53,951 nucleotides of DNA, taken from Acrocarpospora corrugata. GTDB taxonomy: Bacteria; Actinomycetota; Actinomycetes; Streptosporangiales; Streptosporangiaceae. The position numbers were made by a program, and so were the translations under genes. The stretch spans positions 10,059-64,009 of the forward strand of contig NZ_BLAD01000085.1 of NCBI RefSeq assembly GCF_009687845.1. Direction: 5' to 3'. Under the pieces are notes generated by a model. The model saw only the letters and a program-made list of their open reading frames with translations, did not search any database and had not been told where the DNA came from. This document shows, piece by piece, positions 26,548 through 36,128 of the stretch (its first letter is position 1; every line of letters begins with the position of its first letter).

Positions 26548-27843
26548 GTGACTGGCGTTTTTTATCTATCTCGCGTCGGTCTCTCCTCCTGTGCCATGGT
26601 GATCGATGTTGGTCACCGGGTGTGGGGAGAGATCGAGCGATGGCAGTGGGTCAGACTCCGACGCAGCCGGGGTTGCTGTCCTCCACGGTGAATTTCGTCG
26701 AGGATCGGCTGGCGCCGAACTCGATCTACGCGGTACTGCACCGCGAGTGCCGGGCGTTGTTCCCGGCTGAGATGTTCGCCGACTTGTTCGCCGAGGACGG
26801 CCGCAAGTCGGTGCCGCCGATGATCGTGGCCGTGGTCATGGTCCCGCAACGCCTGGAAGGGCTGTCGGACCGGGAAGCGGTCGATCGGTTCGCCATCGAT
26901 GTGCGGTGGAAGTACGCCGCCGGCGGGCTGGACTCCGACCACCCCGGGTTCGTGCACACGGTGCTGGTGGACATGCGGGCCCGGCTGGCCGCCTCCGACC
27001 GGCCAACCGGATCTTCGAGCGGACGGTGGAGGTCGCTTCCCGGGCCGGGCTGATCGGCCGCAGGCGGGTGCTGGACAGCGCGCCGATCTATGACGCGGTG
27101 GCCACCCAGGACACCGTCACGCTGATCAGGTCGGCCATCCGGAGCCTGTCGCGGGCCGCCGATCGGGATCTGCGGGTGGAGTTGCGGGCGCTCATCTCCA
27201 GCGCGGACGCCTACACCGATCTGGCCAAACCGGTCATCGACTGGAGGGACGCGGCCGAGCGGGCAGCTCTCATCGACACGCGGGCGCGCGACGGGTTCGC
27301 GCTGCTGGCGGTGTTGGACGGGCGCAAGTTGGTGGAGGGGGTCAGGCAGGCGGCCCGGCTGCCTGGCCACCGTGCTGGGCCAGGACTTGGAGCAGGGCAC
27401 CTGGCCCGTGGGCGGGCCAACAACGCCGATCCGGTTTGGCTGGCCCGTTACCGGGCCACCCGGCCGAAGGTGGAACGGAAGATCGCGCACCTGATGCGGC
27501 GGCGGCACGGTGGTCGCCGGGCTCGTGTCCGCCGCACCGTCAAGATCGACGCTGATTTCTCGCTTCTGGTCGCCGCCGTCAACCTCGCGCGGCTGGCCGT
27601 GTTGGGCATCGTCTCGGCTGCCGGTGGAGCATGGATGACCGCAGCACCGTGACCAGCGGGAACGCTCGGGCAGGGGTGCCGGGCAGGGTCGTGACGCCTC
27701 TGGCGGGCCTGTGGATAACGTGACAGGCCCGCCCATCCGGTGATCGCCGTCGCGAATCCGCGACCGTGGTGCTCACCGCTGCGCTGTTTCGGCGAGCTCA
27801 CCCCGAATCGGTCAGTCAGGATGACCCGCTTAACACCAGTCAC
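26548..27843 (+). mobile_element. IS1182-like insertion sequence inside the IS66 gene
   Basis: A 1,296-bp element with terminal inverted repeats: the left end starts GTGACTGGCGTT, the right end is the complement of GTGACTGGTGTT. It is flanked on both sides by CTAG (26544-26547 and 27844-27847), which fits a 4-bp target duplication. It carries one defective transposase gene. Both IS66 halves join in register across the element, so the insertion came after the IS66 element. Confidence 0.8.
26641..27652 (+). pseudogene. IS1182-like transposase, frameshifted and deleted
   Basis: ATG 26641 starts the DUF772-type N-terminal domain (VNFVEDRLAPNSIYAVLHRE; FPAEMFADLFAEDGRKSVPP; WKYAAGGLDSDHPGFVHTVL). 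Near 27000 the gene shifts frame to RIFERTVEVASRAGLIGRRR and VLDSAPIYDAVATQDTV, where the first catalytic Asp (LDSA) lies. Near 27360 a further shift puts LATVLGQDLEQG out of frame, and the middle of the catalytic domain is lost. The tail RPKVERKIAHLMRRRHGGRR and LLVAAVNLARLAVLG is the normal C-terminus. At least two frameshifts plus a deletion make it inactive, so the well-kept ends could be moved only in trans. Confidence 0.8.
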
Positions 27844-27847
27844 CTAG

Positions 27848-28062
27848 GCCGCCGCTCTGGTCGCCGACAGCATTAAAGTGATCCGCGCGCTGCTGACGCT
27901 CACGCACGTGCTGCACGTCGATGAGACCACCACCCGGATCGGGGCCGGACACCGCTGGCCGCACGTGGCCTGCACCAGCACCTTGACCCTGCTCGGCCTG
28001 GGCGAACCTCCCGCGTCGGCGCCGACTCCCTCGGTGTCCTGCCACAGTTCCGGGGGTAGCTA
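27848..28062 (+). pseudogene. IS66-family transposase continuation fragment
   Basis: Directly after the right CTAG the IS66 frame resumes as ALVADSIKVIRALLTLTH and then VLHVDETTTRIGAGHRWPHV, which carries the first catalytic Asp of the IS66 DDE domain. Around 28005 it shifts frame once more (VGADSLGVLPQFRG) and stops at a TAG. The rest of the transposase is absent. Confidence 0.75.
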
Positions 28063-28813
<751 letters not shown>

Positions 28814-28880
28814 GTGCCCTGGGCTTTGCGGCCCTGAGCTTCGGCAAGTCTAGCGGACTTTGGGGATGCTTGCGTCACCG

Positions 28881-29783
28881 TTAACGGGCGGGCCGGGCCG
28901 GGACCAGCGTGAGCAGGGTCGCCTCGGGGGGGCAGGCGAAGCGGGCGGGCGCGTACGGAGAGGTGCCCAGGCCGGCCGAGACGTGCAGGTACGCGGAGTC
29001 GTGCCGGGAGAGCCCGCGCACCCGGGCCCGGTCGATGCCGCAGTTGGTGACCAGGGCGCCGTAGAACGGGACGCAGAGCTGGCCGCCGTGGGTGTGGCCG
29101 GCCAGCAGCAACTGGTAGCCGTCGGCGGCGAACTTGGTCATGTTGCGGGGCTCGGGCGAGTGCATGACGCCGAGGCGGAGGTCGGCGTCGGCGGGAGCGG
29201 GGCCGGCGATCCGGTCGTAGCGGTCCAGGTCGATGTGGGAGTCGTTGATGCCGCCGACGTGGATGTCCAGGTGGCCGACCTTCAGGCGGGCGGTGGAATT
29301 GTTCAGGTCCAGCCAGCCGGCCGAGGTCATCGCGGTGCCGAGCTCCTCCCAGGGCAGGTTGGGCAGGGCCCGGCGGGTCTCGCCCTTGGAGGTGCGCCAC
29401 AGGTAGCGGGCGGGGTTCTTGAAATGCGGCGCGTACATGTCGTTCGAGCCGTACACGAACAGGCCGGGGCGGTCCAGGAAGGGCTCGACGGCCCGCATGT
29501 ACGCGGGGATGGCGTCGGGGTGCGAGATGGTGTCGCCGGTGTTGACGATCAGGTCGGGGTCGAGCGCGGCCAGGGAGCGGACCCAGTTGATCAGGCGGGT
29601 GCGGCCGGGGGTCAGGTGCAGGTCGGAGATCTGCAGGATCCTGATCGGGCGGGCGCCGGGCGGCAGGACGGGCACGTCGAAGCGCCGGAGGCGGAACCAG
29701 TTGCGCTCGATGACAGTGGCGTACCCGAGCCCGGCGACGCCGAGGCCGAGCAGGGACAGGGGTACCGCGACGACTTTCCGCAC
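28881..29783 (-). CDS. Membrane-anchored metallophosphoesterase
   Basis: 300 residues. An N-terminal hydrophobic stretch (VVAVPLSLLGLGVAGLGYA) anchors the protein. The calcineurin-like metal motifs follow in order: DLH (SDLHLTPG), GDT (NTGDTISH), the GNHD variant GSNDM, a lone His in GVMHSPEP, and GHTHGG. Asn is kept in the third motif although the His is replaced (SNDMY), so some activity change is possible. This YaeI/YkuE-like group cleaves phosphoesters of lipids or nucleotides. Divergent from the YqeY gene. Confidence 0.88.
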   Translation of the reverse strand: MRKVVAVPLSLLGLGVAGLGYATVIERNWFRLRRFDVPVLPPGARPIRILQISDLHLTPGRTRLINWVRSLAALDPDLIVNTGDTISHPDAIPAYMRAVEPFLDRPGLFVYGSNDMYAPHFKNPARYLWRTSKGETRRALPNLPWEELGTAMTSAGWLDLNNSTARLKVGHLDIHVGGINDSHIDLDRYDRIAGPAPADADLRLGVMHSPEPRNMTKFAADGYQLLLAGHTHGGQLCVPFYGALVTNCGIDRARVRGLSRHDSAYLHVSAGLGTSPYAPARFACPPEATLLTLVPARPAR

Positions 29784-29863
29784 TCACTCATCATGCCCGA
29801 ACCTGGGAGCGGCTCAGGAATAAGTGCGCGAGAAGCGGACGTGCGACACGGCAAGATAGAGCC

Positions 29864-30319
29864 ATGAGTGCGTTGAAGGACAAGCTGAAGGCCGATCTCG
29901 CGGCCTCGATGAAGGCTCGGGACGAGGTCCGGTTGCGGACGGTCCGGATGGCTCTGGCCGCGATCGGAGTCGAGGAGGTGGCGGGGAAGACGGCCCGCGA
30001 GCTCTCCGACGAGGAGGTCGTCAAGGTGCTCGGCAAGGAAGCCAAGAAGCGCAAGGAGGCGTCGGAGGCGTTCGCGAGCGCCGGGCGGGCCGCGCAGGCT
30101 CAGGCCGAGCTGGACGAGCAGGCGGTCCTGGAGGAGTATCTGCCGGCGCAGCTGCCGGACGAGGAGCTCTACCGGCTGGTGGACGAGGCGATCGCGGAGA
30201 GCGGGGCCTCGGGGCCGCAGGCGATGGGTCAGGTCATGAAGGTGGTGAACCCGAAGGTGGCGGGTCGCGCCGAGGGTGGCCGGGTGGCCGCCGCGGTCCG
30301 GGCCCGGCTGGCCGGCTGA
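29864..30319 (+). CDS. GatB/YqeY domain protein
   Basis: 151 residues, full length for the YqeY family: helical N-terminal half (MSALKDKLKADLAASMKARD, RLRTVRMALAAI) and the C-terminal GatB/YqeY tail domain (EEYLPAQLPDEELYRLVDEA; MGQVMKVVNPKVAGRAEGGR). The related domain of GatB binds tRNA; the free-standing protein's role is not established. Its stop codon lies within the first copy of a 30-bp tandem duplication. Confidence 0.92.
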   Translation: MSALKDKLKADLAASMKARDEVRLRTVRMALAAIGVEEVAGKTARELSDEEVVKVLGKEAKKRKEASEAFASAGRAAQAQAELDEQAVLEEYLPAQLPDEELYRLVDEAIAESGASGPQAMGQVMKVVNPKVAGRAEGGRVAAAVRARLAG

Positions 30320-30373
30320 GCCGTACCGACGGAAGGGCCCAAGGGCTGAGCCGTACCGACGGAAAAGGGCCCT
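30314..30373. repeat. 30-bp tandem duplication at the yqeY stop codon
   Basis: GGCTGAGCCGTACCGACGGA(A) occurs at 30314-30334 and again at 30344-30364, exactly 30 bases apart, with similar GGGCCC trailers. The second trailer forms the left arm of the terminator. Confidence 0.85.
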
Positions 30374-30395
30374 CCCGCGCCAGGAGGGCCCTTTT
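30363..30395. terminator. Bidirectional rho-independent terminator
   Basis: A perfect 13-bp stem AAAAGGGCCCTCC / GGAGGGCCCTTTT with a 7-base loop sits between the convergent yqeY and penicillin-binding protein genes. It ends in T runs on both strands. Confidence 0.95.
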
Positions 30396-30402
30396 CGTTT
30401 GG

Positions 30403-32733
30403 TCAGCGGTTGATGGGGACGACCACGTCGGGGTCGTCGCCACCGCCACCGCCGGGGCCGCCGTTGTCTCCGCCGGGGCCGTCTCCGCCGCCGCCGGGGC
30501 CGCGGTCGTCTCCGCCGGGGCCGTTTCCGTCGCCGTCAGGCTTCGGCTTGGGCTTGGGGGCGCAGAAACCGGGTGAGCAGCCGCCGAACTCGGACATGTC
30601 GATGTTGACGAAGTTGGTGGGCTCGACCTTCTTGAGTGCGGCCATCATGGACTGCTTCCAGATCTCGCCGGCGATGGAGGAGCCGTACACGTAGCCGTAG
30701 GGGCGGTCGCCGATCACGACGTTGGTGAGGTCGTAGCGGAAGGCGCCGCGGGGGTCGCCGATGCTGATCGCCGAGGAGAGGTCGGGGGTGTAGCCGGCGA
30801 ACCAGGCGGCGGTGTAGCCGTCGGTGGTGCCGGTCTTGCCCGCCGCGTCCCGGCCGATGCCGCCGACCCCGGACATGGTGCCCTTGGTGAAGACGCCGGA
30901 CAGGATGTGGCTGGCCGCGTCCGCGACCTTCTCCTCCAGCACCTGCTTGCAGTCCGGCTCGTACGGCGTCGCCTTCCCGTTCCGGTCCACGATCTCGGTG
31001 ATCACCATGGGCGCGCAGTACTTGCCCCGGGCCCCGATCGTGGCGTACGCGTTGGCGACCGTCACCGGGTCCATCTCGTTGACGCCGAGCGTGAACGTCG
31101 GCACCTCGCGGAGCTTGGTCCCGTCCGCCCGCTGGATGCCCAGCTTGCTGGCCATCTTGACGACCTTGCAGAGCCCGACGTGCTCTTCCAGCTTCATGAA
31201 GAAGGTGTTGACCGAACCCCAGGTCCCGGTCTCCAGCGTCTTGAAGCCGCCGCCGCCCTCACTGGAGTTGCGCACCTCGTGCGGCTCGCCGGAGCGCAGG
31301 CCCTTGCAGTCGCGGAACGGCGTCCGGCTGTTCTCCGGGATCGTGTAGGCGGCTCCCGTGCCGAACCCGTCGCCCAGCCTCATGCCCTCGTCCAGGGCGG
31401 TGACCAGGGTGAACACCTTGAAGGTCGAGCCGGCCTGGAAGCCGCTGCCGCCGCCGTGCAGCCCGTCGGCGGCCAGGTTGTAGCTGATCTCGTTCTTCTT
31501 CTTGTTGTCGCCGAACTTGCGGCTGGCGGCCAGCGCCCGGATCGCGCCGGTGCCGGGTTCGACCATGGCCTGCGCGGCGACCTGCTTGTCGGACGGGAAG
31601 ACCCAGTTCTTGATCGCCTTGTCGGCGGCCTTCTGCATGTCCCGGTTGAGGGTGGTGCGGATGGTCAGCCCGCCCCGGTTGAGGAATTCGGCGCGGGCTT
31701 TGGCGGTCTTGCCGAATTCCTTGTTGTTGAGTATGTCCTGCTGCACGTACATGCAGAAGTACGGGAACTCGCTCTCCTCGCAGCCGCCGGGGATCTTCTC
31801 GCCCTTGTAGCCGAGCTTCTCCGCCTTGCCCGCGGCGGCCTCCACCGGAGTGATGATCTTCAGCTGGGCCATCCGGTCGAGCACCACGTTGCGGCGGGAG
31901 AGCAGGGCGGCGCGGAACTCCTTGCCCCGGTTCGGGTCGGTCGCGCTGGGGTTCTGCACGGCGCCGGCCAGCGTGGCCGCCTCGGAGAGGTCCAGTTCGG
32001 AGGCGTGCTTGTCGAAGAACCGCTTGGCGGCGGCCTCGATGCCGTACGCGCTGGCCCCGAAGTAGGAGATGTTCAGGTACCGGTTGAGGATCTCGTCCTT
32101 GGAGTACTTGTTCTCGATCGCCATCGCGTAGCGGATCTCGTTGAGCTTGCGCCCGTAGGTCGCCTCGATGGCCTTGAGCTGGTCCTCCTCGGTCTCGGCC
32201 GAGTTGAAGATGACCAGCTTGACGTACTGCTGGGTGATCGAGGAGCCGCCCTGGACGACGCCGCCGCCGAAGAAGTTCTTGGTGAAGGCGCGGATGGTGC
32301 CTTCGACGTCGAGGGCGCCGTGCTCCTTGAAGCGGAAGTCCTCGATCGCGACGATCGCCTGCTGCATGATCGGGGCGATCTTGGTGAGCGGCACCGATTC
32401 GCGGTTCTCGAAGTAGAACTGGGCGATCTGGCGGCCGGAGGAGTCCAGCAGCCGGGTCTTCTCCGGGAGCGGAGGCTCGTTGAGCTCCTCCGCCTCGATC
32501 CGGAGCGCCGCGACGCCGGACTTGGCGCTGATGCCGGCCCCGCCGACGGCGGGCAACGCTATGGCCGCGACGAGCACGCCTCCGGCGCACGCGGCGGCGA
32601 GCAGTCGCACGAGGTTCGCGATCTGGCGGCCGACCCGGCGCGGGCGCGCCCCCGATGGCTGAGCTTTGCCTTGTCCTTGCACAAAGCCAAGGGTACGTCG
32701 AATCAGGGAGTCAATCGGTACCAAAACCACCAC
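30403..32733 (-). CDS. ponA2: Bifunctional class A penicillin-binding protein (PonA2-like)
   Basis: Up to 776 residues. A basic cytoplasmic start and one membrane helix (about residues 38-62) precede a GT51 transglycosylase domain (catalytic Glu in AIVAIEDFRFKEHGALD; GGSSITQQYVK; RKLNEIRYAMAIE). The transpeptidase domain has all three motifs: STFK (about residue 430), SVN (GSVNTFF) and KTGT (AGKTGTTDG). It polymerises and cross-links peptidoglycan. Position next to whiB4/wblA matches ponA2 (Rv3682) of M. tuberculosis, but the C-terminal PASTA domain of that protein is absent. Instead the chain ends in a CSPGFCAP element, PKPKPKPDGDG and a long Gly/Pro/Asp repeat. The first in-frame start (GTG 32733) is uncertain; a later GTG is possible. 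Confidence 0.93.
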   Translation of the reverse strand: MVVLVPIDSLIRRTLGFVQGQGKAQPSGARPRRVGRQIANLVRLLAAACAGGVLVAAIALPAVGGAGISAKSGVAALRIEAEELNEPPLPEKTRLLDSSGRQIAQFYFENRESVPLTKIAPIMQQAIVAIEDFRFKEHGALDVEGTIRAFTKNFFGGGVVQGGSSITQQYVKLVIFNSAETEEDQLKAIEATYGRKLNEIRYAMAIENKYSKDEILNRYLNISYFGASAYGIEAAAKRFFDKHASELDLSEAATLAGAVQNPSATDPNRGKEFRAALLSRRNVVLDRMAQLKIITPVEAAAGKAEKLGYKGEKIPGGCEESEFPYFCMYVQQDILNNKEFGKTAKARAEFLNRGGLTIRTTLNRDMQKAADKAIKNWVFPSDKQVAAQAMVEPGTGAIRALAASRKFGDNKKKNEISYNLAADGLHGGGSGFQAGSTFKVFTLVTALDEGMRLGDGFGTGAAYTIPENSRTPFRDCKGLRSGEPHEVRNSSEGGGGFKTLETGTWGSVNTFFMKLEEHVGLCKVVKMASKLGIQRADGTKLREVPTFTLGVNEMDPVTVANAYATIGARGKYCAPMVITEIVDRNGKATPYEPDCKQVLEEKVADAASHILSGVFTKGTMSGVGGIGRDAAGKTGTTDGYTAAWFAGYTPDLSSAISIGDPRGAFRYDLTNVVIGDRPYGYVYGSSIAGEIWKQSMMAALKKVEPTNFVNIDMSEFGGCSPGFCAPKPKPKPDGDGNGPGGDDRGPGGGGDGPGGDNGGPGGGGGDDPDVVVPINR

Positions 32734-32928
32734 CCGGCATTACCCCGCGCGGGGATGACTAGTCATTCCCGGACATCCTTAGGTCGTAAATTTGGTCCCT
32801 GCGGGTCTGTCACTCCGACAGGCTCGTTGCGTACGTTCTCCTCTGCGGCAACTGAATAAGGAGGCTCGGCGACCGCGCCCGTCGGCCCCAGAAGTCACGA
32901 CTGACCACCTAAGGGGAGTGGGGTCGAA

Positions 32929-33225
32929 ATGTGGATCACGGATTGGACCTCCCGTGCCGCCTGTCGAGGTGCGGATCCTGACGCCCTGTTCGTACAGGGC
33001 GCCGCACAGAACCGGGCGAAGCTGATCTGTCGAGGGTGCCCTGTCCGTACCGAATGCCTCGCCGATGCGCTGGACAATCGCATCGAGTTCGGGGTATGGG
33101 GCGGAATGACCGAGCGGGAACGGCGCGCGCTACTGCGGCGTCGTCCGGATGTCGACTCATGGCGCGACCTGCTGGAGTTGGCCAAAGAAGAGTACGAGCG
33201 CACCAACGAGCTGATCGCAGGCTGA
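32929..33225 (+). CDS. wblA: WhiB-family iron-sulfur regulator WblA (WhiB4 orthologue)
   Basis: 98 residues. The four [4Fe-4S] cysteines are C12, C34, C37 and C43 (AAC...ICRGCPVRTEC), followed by the GVWGG turn and a basic C-terminal RRALLRRRP DNA-contact region. The N-terminal WITDW and the FVQGAAQNRAK stretch are characteristic of WblA of Streptomyces (SCO3579), a regulator of sporulation, antibiotic production and oxidative stress, and of mycobacterial WhiB4. The neighbours, PBP on one side and ArsA-like genes on the other, are the same in both genera. A start ATG directly after AAGGGGAGTGGGG, a good ribosome site, fixes the N-terminus. The shared divergent promoter region with the PBP is 195 bases. 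Confidence 0.96.
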   Translation: MWITDWTSRAACRGADPDALFVQGAAQNRAKLICRGCPVRTECLADALDNRIEFGVWGGMTERERRALLRRRPDVDSWRDLLELAKEEYERTNELIAG

Positions 33226-33245
33226 GGCGCTCTGAACGCGGCGCT

Positions 33246-34391
33246 CTAACGAGCGGTGAGGAGTTCTCCGATCTGGCGCAGACCAGCCAGATCGTGAACA
33301 TCCTCTGACATCGCGGGCACCTGGGAAATCGGCACTGTGGGGTGGGCCGAGGTGAAGTGTTCCTGTTCCCGGTGCTCGCGGGCGGCGAGCTGCATCCGTC
33401 CGGCGTGCAGGCGAAGCACGGCGGCGGTCAGTTCATGCTCGCCACGAGACTCCAGGTCCTCCGCGGCGGCGGTGCTCCGTGCCGCGGACAGGGCCGGAGC
33501 CGGGGAGCGGTGCACACGGTTGACCACCAGGCCGGCCAGGGGCATCCGCTCCTCGGCCAGCCGCTCCACGAAGTACGAGGCTTCCCGCATCGCGTCCCGT
33601 TCCGGCGTGGCGACGACGACGAATGCGGTGCCCGGCTGCTGGAGCAGCCGGTAGGTCTGCTCGGCGCGCTGCCGGAAACCTCCGAACAGCGCGTCCAGAG
33701 CGCCCACGAACGTCTGGATGTCCTTGAGCACCTGGGCGCCGAGCACTTTGGTGAGCGCTCCGGCGATCAGGCCGAATCCGGCGTTGAGGATTTTGAACGC
33801 GCTCCGGCCCCCGGCTTTGGCGGGGGCCATCAGGATGCGGATGAGCCGCCCGTCCAGGAACCGGCCGAGGCGTTCCGGCGCGTCCAGGAAGTCCAGCGCG
33901 GACCGGGACGGCGGGGTGTCGACGATGATCAGATCCCAGTCGCCGGAGCGGCGCAGCTGCCCCAGTTTCTCCATCGCCATGTACTCCTGGGTGCCGGAGA
34001 AGCTGGACGACAGCGACTGGTAGAAGGGGTTCGTCAGGATCTGCTGGGCCCGCTCCGGGTCCGCGTGCGCCTCGATGATCTCGTCGAAGGTGCGCTTCAT
34101 GTCGAGCATCATGGCGTGCAGCTGGCCGTCGCCGTCGACCTCGGTGATCCGGCGCGGGGTGTTGTCGAGCGAGTTCAGGCCCATCGACTGGGCCAGCCGC
34201 CTGGCCGGGTCGACGGTGAGCACGACCACGTTGCGGCCGCGTTCGGCGGCGCGCAGGCCGAGCGCGGCGGCCGTGGTGGTCTTGCCGACGCCGCCGGAGC
34301 CGCAGCACACCACGATCCGGGTGTTCGGGTCGTCCAGGATGGCGTCCAGGTCCAGCTGGGGGGCTTTCACGGCTCTCTTTCCGCTCGTCAT
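33246..34391 (-). CDS. ArsA/GET3-family ATPase (BagB-like)
   Basis: 381 residues. Deviant Walker A CCGSGGVGKTTTAAAL at about 29-44, switch-like TVDPARRLAQS, and Walker B-type WDLIIVDTPPSRSALDFLDA. The family includes ArsA arsenite pump ATPases and Get3 targeting factors; the arsenite-binding cysteines are not evident. The ortholog pair in M. tuberculosis (Rv3679-Rv3680) forms a heteromeric ATPase of debated role. The ATG overlaps the stop of the upstream partner gene (ATGA), so the two are made in equal amounts. It converges with wblA. Confidence 0.9.
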   Translation of the reverse strand: MTSGKRAVKAPQLDLDAILDDPNTRIVVCCGSGGVGKTTTAAALGLRAAERGRNVVVLTVDPARRLAQSMGLNSLDNTPRRITEVDGDGQLHAMMLDMKRTFDEIIEAHADPERAQQILTNPFYQSLSSSFSGTQEYMAMEKLGQLRRSGDWDLIIVDTPPSRSALDFLDAPERLGRFLDGRLIRILMAPAKAGGRSAFKILNAGFGLIAGALTKVLGAQVLKDIQTFVGALDALFGGFRQRAEQTYRLLQQPGTAFVVVATPERDAMREASYFVERLAEERMPLAGLVVNRVHRSPAPALSAARSTAAAEDLESRGEHELTAAVLRLHAGRMQLAAREHREQEHFTSAHPTVPISQVPAMSEDVHDLAGLRQIGELLTAR

Positions 34392-35368
34392 GCCGCGCCT
34401 TGGCTTCTGATCGCCTCGGCCAGTTCGTACAGCCCGGCCAGGTCGGCGCCGTCGGCGAGGAACGGCAGCTCATACCGGCGGGCCCCGGTCTTGACCAGCT
34501 CCTCCAGCTCGCGCCGCTCCAGGCCGGTACGGCTGGCGTGCTCGGCCACCTCCCGCGCCAGCGCCTCCGCGATGGCGGTGGCGTCCTTGCCGTCGGTCAG
34601 CCCGGCCGCCTTGAGCCCGAGCGCGAGCTCGGCGTGGTCGACCTCGCCGATCAGCGCCGGGTCGGTGCTCCGCACCATGTTCACGAAGATCCCGCCGACC
34701 GGCAGCTTGACGGAGCGCAGTTCGGCCATGCCGTCCAGCGTCTCCTGAACCGGCATCTCCTCCAGCAGCGTGACGAAGTGCACGGCCGTCTCCGGCGAGC
34801 CCATCACGCTGCGGACCATGTCGGCGTGCGCCTTCACCGGCCCGACCCGGGCCAGCCCGGCCACCTCCTGGGTGACGTTGAGGAAGCGGGCGATCCGCCC
34901 GGTGGGCGGCGCGTCCATCACCACCGCGTCGTACACCCGCCGCCCGGCCTTGGTCTTGCGCCGGACCGCCTCGCTGGTCTTCCCGGTGACCAGGACGTCG
35001 CGCATGCCGGGCGCGATGGTGGTGGCGAAGTCGACCACGCCCATCTTGGTGAGCGTCTTGCCCATCCGCTTGAGCCCGTAGAACATGTCCAGGTAGTCGA
35101 GCATGGCCTCTTCTGGATCGATGGCCAGCGCGAACACGTCACCGCCGCCGGGGGCGACGGCGATCTTCCGTTCCTCGTACGGCAACGGCGGCAGATCGAA
35201 CACCTGGGCGATCCCCTGCCGGCCCTCCACCTCGACCAGGAGCACCTTCCGGCCGCCGGCGGCGAGCGCCAGGGCCAGGGCGGCGGCGACGGTGGTCTTC
35301 CCCGTGCCACCTTTGCCGGTGACGACGTGGAGACGGACCCCATCCCAGTCGGTGTCGCGAGAACTCAC
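34388..35368 (-). CDS. ArsA/GET3-family ATPase (BagA-like)
   Basis: About 326 residues. Walker A VVTGKGGTGKTTVAAALAL lies near the N-terminus; VLLVEVEGRQGIAQVF follows as the switch I region, and YDAVVMDAPPTGRIARFL as Walker B. It is the first gene of the coupled ArsA pair and divergent from the DUF4177 gene. GTG 35368 (VSSRDTDWDG) is taken as start; a TTG six codons upstream is also in frame. Function follows the pair: probably a soluble heterodimer handling a client protein or anion. Confidence 0.9.
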   Translation of the reverse strand: MSSRDTDWDGVRLHVVTGKGGTGKTTVAAALALALAAGGRKVLLVEVEGRQGIAQVFDLPPLPYEERKIAVAPGGGDVFALAIDPEEAMLDYLDMFYGLKRMGKTLTKMGVVDFATTIAPGMRDVLVTGKTSEAVRRKTKAGRRVYDAVVMDAPPTGRIARFLNVTQEVAGLARVGPVKAHADMVRSVMGSPETAVHFVTLLEEMPVQETLDGMAELRSVKLPVGGIFVNMVRSTDPALIGEVDHAELALGLKAAGLTDGKDATAIAEALAREVAEHASRTGLERRELEELVKTGARRYELPFLADGADLAGLYELAEAIRSQGAA

Positions 35369-35469
35369 ATCTCGAAGGCTACCCAACGGTTAATTTCTGA
35401 TTCGCCGCAGGGAACCCTGTCGGGTGTTCCCGGTAAAGGAATGGTGCGCGTCTCGATAGCCTTGGCCGC

Positions 35470-35625
35470 ATGACCAAGTGGGAGTACGTGACCGTGCCGC
35501 TGCTGACGCACGCGACCAAGCAGATTCTGGACAACTGGGGCGAGGACGGCTGGGAGCTGGTGGCCGTCATTCCCGGGCCGAACCCCGAGCAGCTCGTCGC
35601 GTACATGAAGCGGGCCAAGGCGTGA
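35470..35625 (+). CDS. DUF4177 small protein
   Basis: A 51-residue protein starting MTKWEYVTVPLLTHATKQIL and ending in AYMKRAKA. The WEYVTVPL start and the GEDGWELVAV core are the DUF4177 signature. The equivalent gene lies at the same place in mycobacteria (Rv3678A). Its TGA overlaps the GTG start of the RidA gene by the shared GTGA, so both are translated together. Function unknown. Confidence 0.88.
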   Translation: MTKWEYVTVPLLTHATKQILDNWGEDGWELVAVIPGPNPEQLVAYMKRAKA

Positions 35626-36080
35626 CGCCGGAGCAGCGGCTGGCCGAGCTGGGCTTGACGCTGCCGGCGGTGGTGGCGCCGCTGGCGGCGTACGTGCCCG
35701 CCGTCCGGACCGGTGACTACGTGTTCACCTCCGGGCAGCTGCCGATGGTGAACGGGCAGCTGCCCGCCACCGGCAAGGTCGGCGGCGAGGTCTCCACCGA
35801 GCAGGCCGTCGAGCTGGCCCGGATCTGCGCGCTGAACGCGCTGGCCGCGATCGCCTCGGTGGTGGACGACCTGTCGGCCGTGGTGCGGATCGTGAAGGTG
35901 GTCGCGTTCGTGGCCAGCACGCCGGACTTCACCGACCAGCCGGTCGTGGTGGACGGCGCGAGCAACCTGCTCGGCGAGGTGCTGGGCGAGGCCGGGCGGC
36001 ATGCCCGCAGCGCCGTGGGCGTGGCCGTGCTGCCCAGGAACGCGCCGGTGGAAGTGGAAGTCATCGTCCAGGTGCGTTGA
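35622..36080 (+). CDS. RidA/YjgF-family protein
   Basis: 152 residues from GTG 35622, which overlaps the DUF4177 stop. RidA proteins hydrolyse reactive enamine/imine intermediates made by PLP enzymes. Family features visible: GDYVFTSGQLPM, the ICALNALAAIASVVDD helix, VRIVKVVAFVAS and HARSAVGVAVLPRNAPVEVE. In the last, the usual arginine that binds the substrate carboxylate (as in ARS) is kept. It belongs to the atypical actinobacterial branch (Rv3678c-like). Confidence 0.9.
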   Translation: MTPEQRLAELGLTLPAVVAPLAAYVPAVRTGDYVFTSGQLPMVNGQLPATGKVGGEVSTEQAVELARICALNALAAIASVVDDLSAVVRIVKVVAFVASTPDFTDQPVVVDGASNLLGEVLGEAGRHARSAVGVAVLPRNAPVEVEVIVQVR

Positions 36081-36128
36081 TCTCGGGGTCCGGCGTCGGC
36101 GAGACTGCTGAAACCGAGGGGAGAGCCG

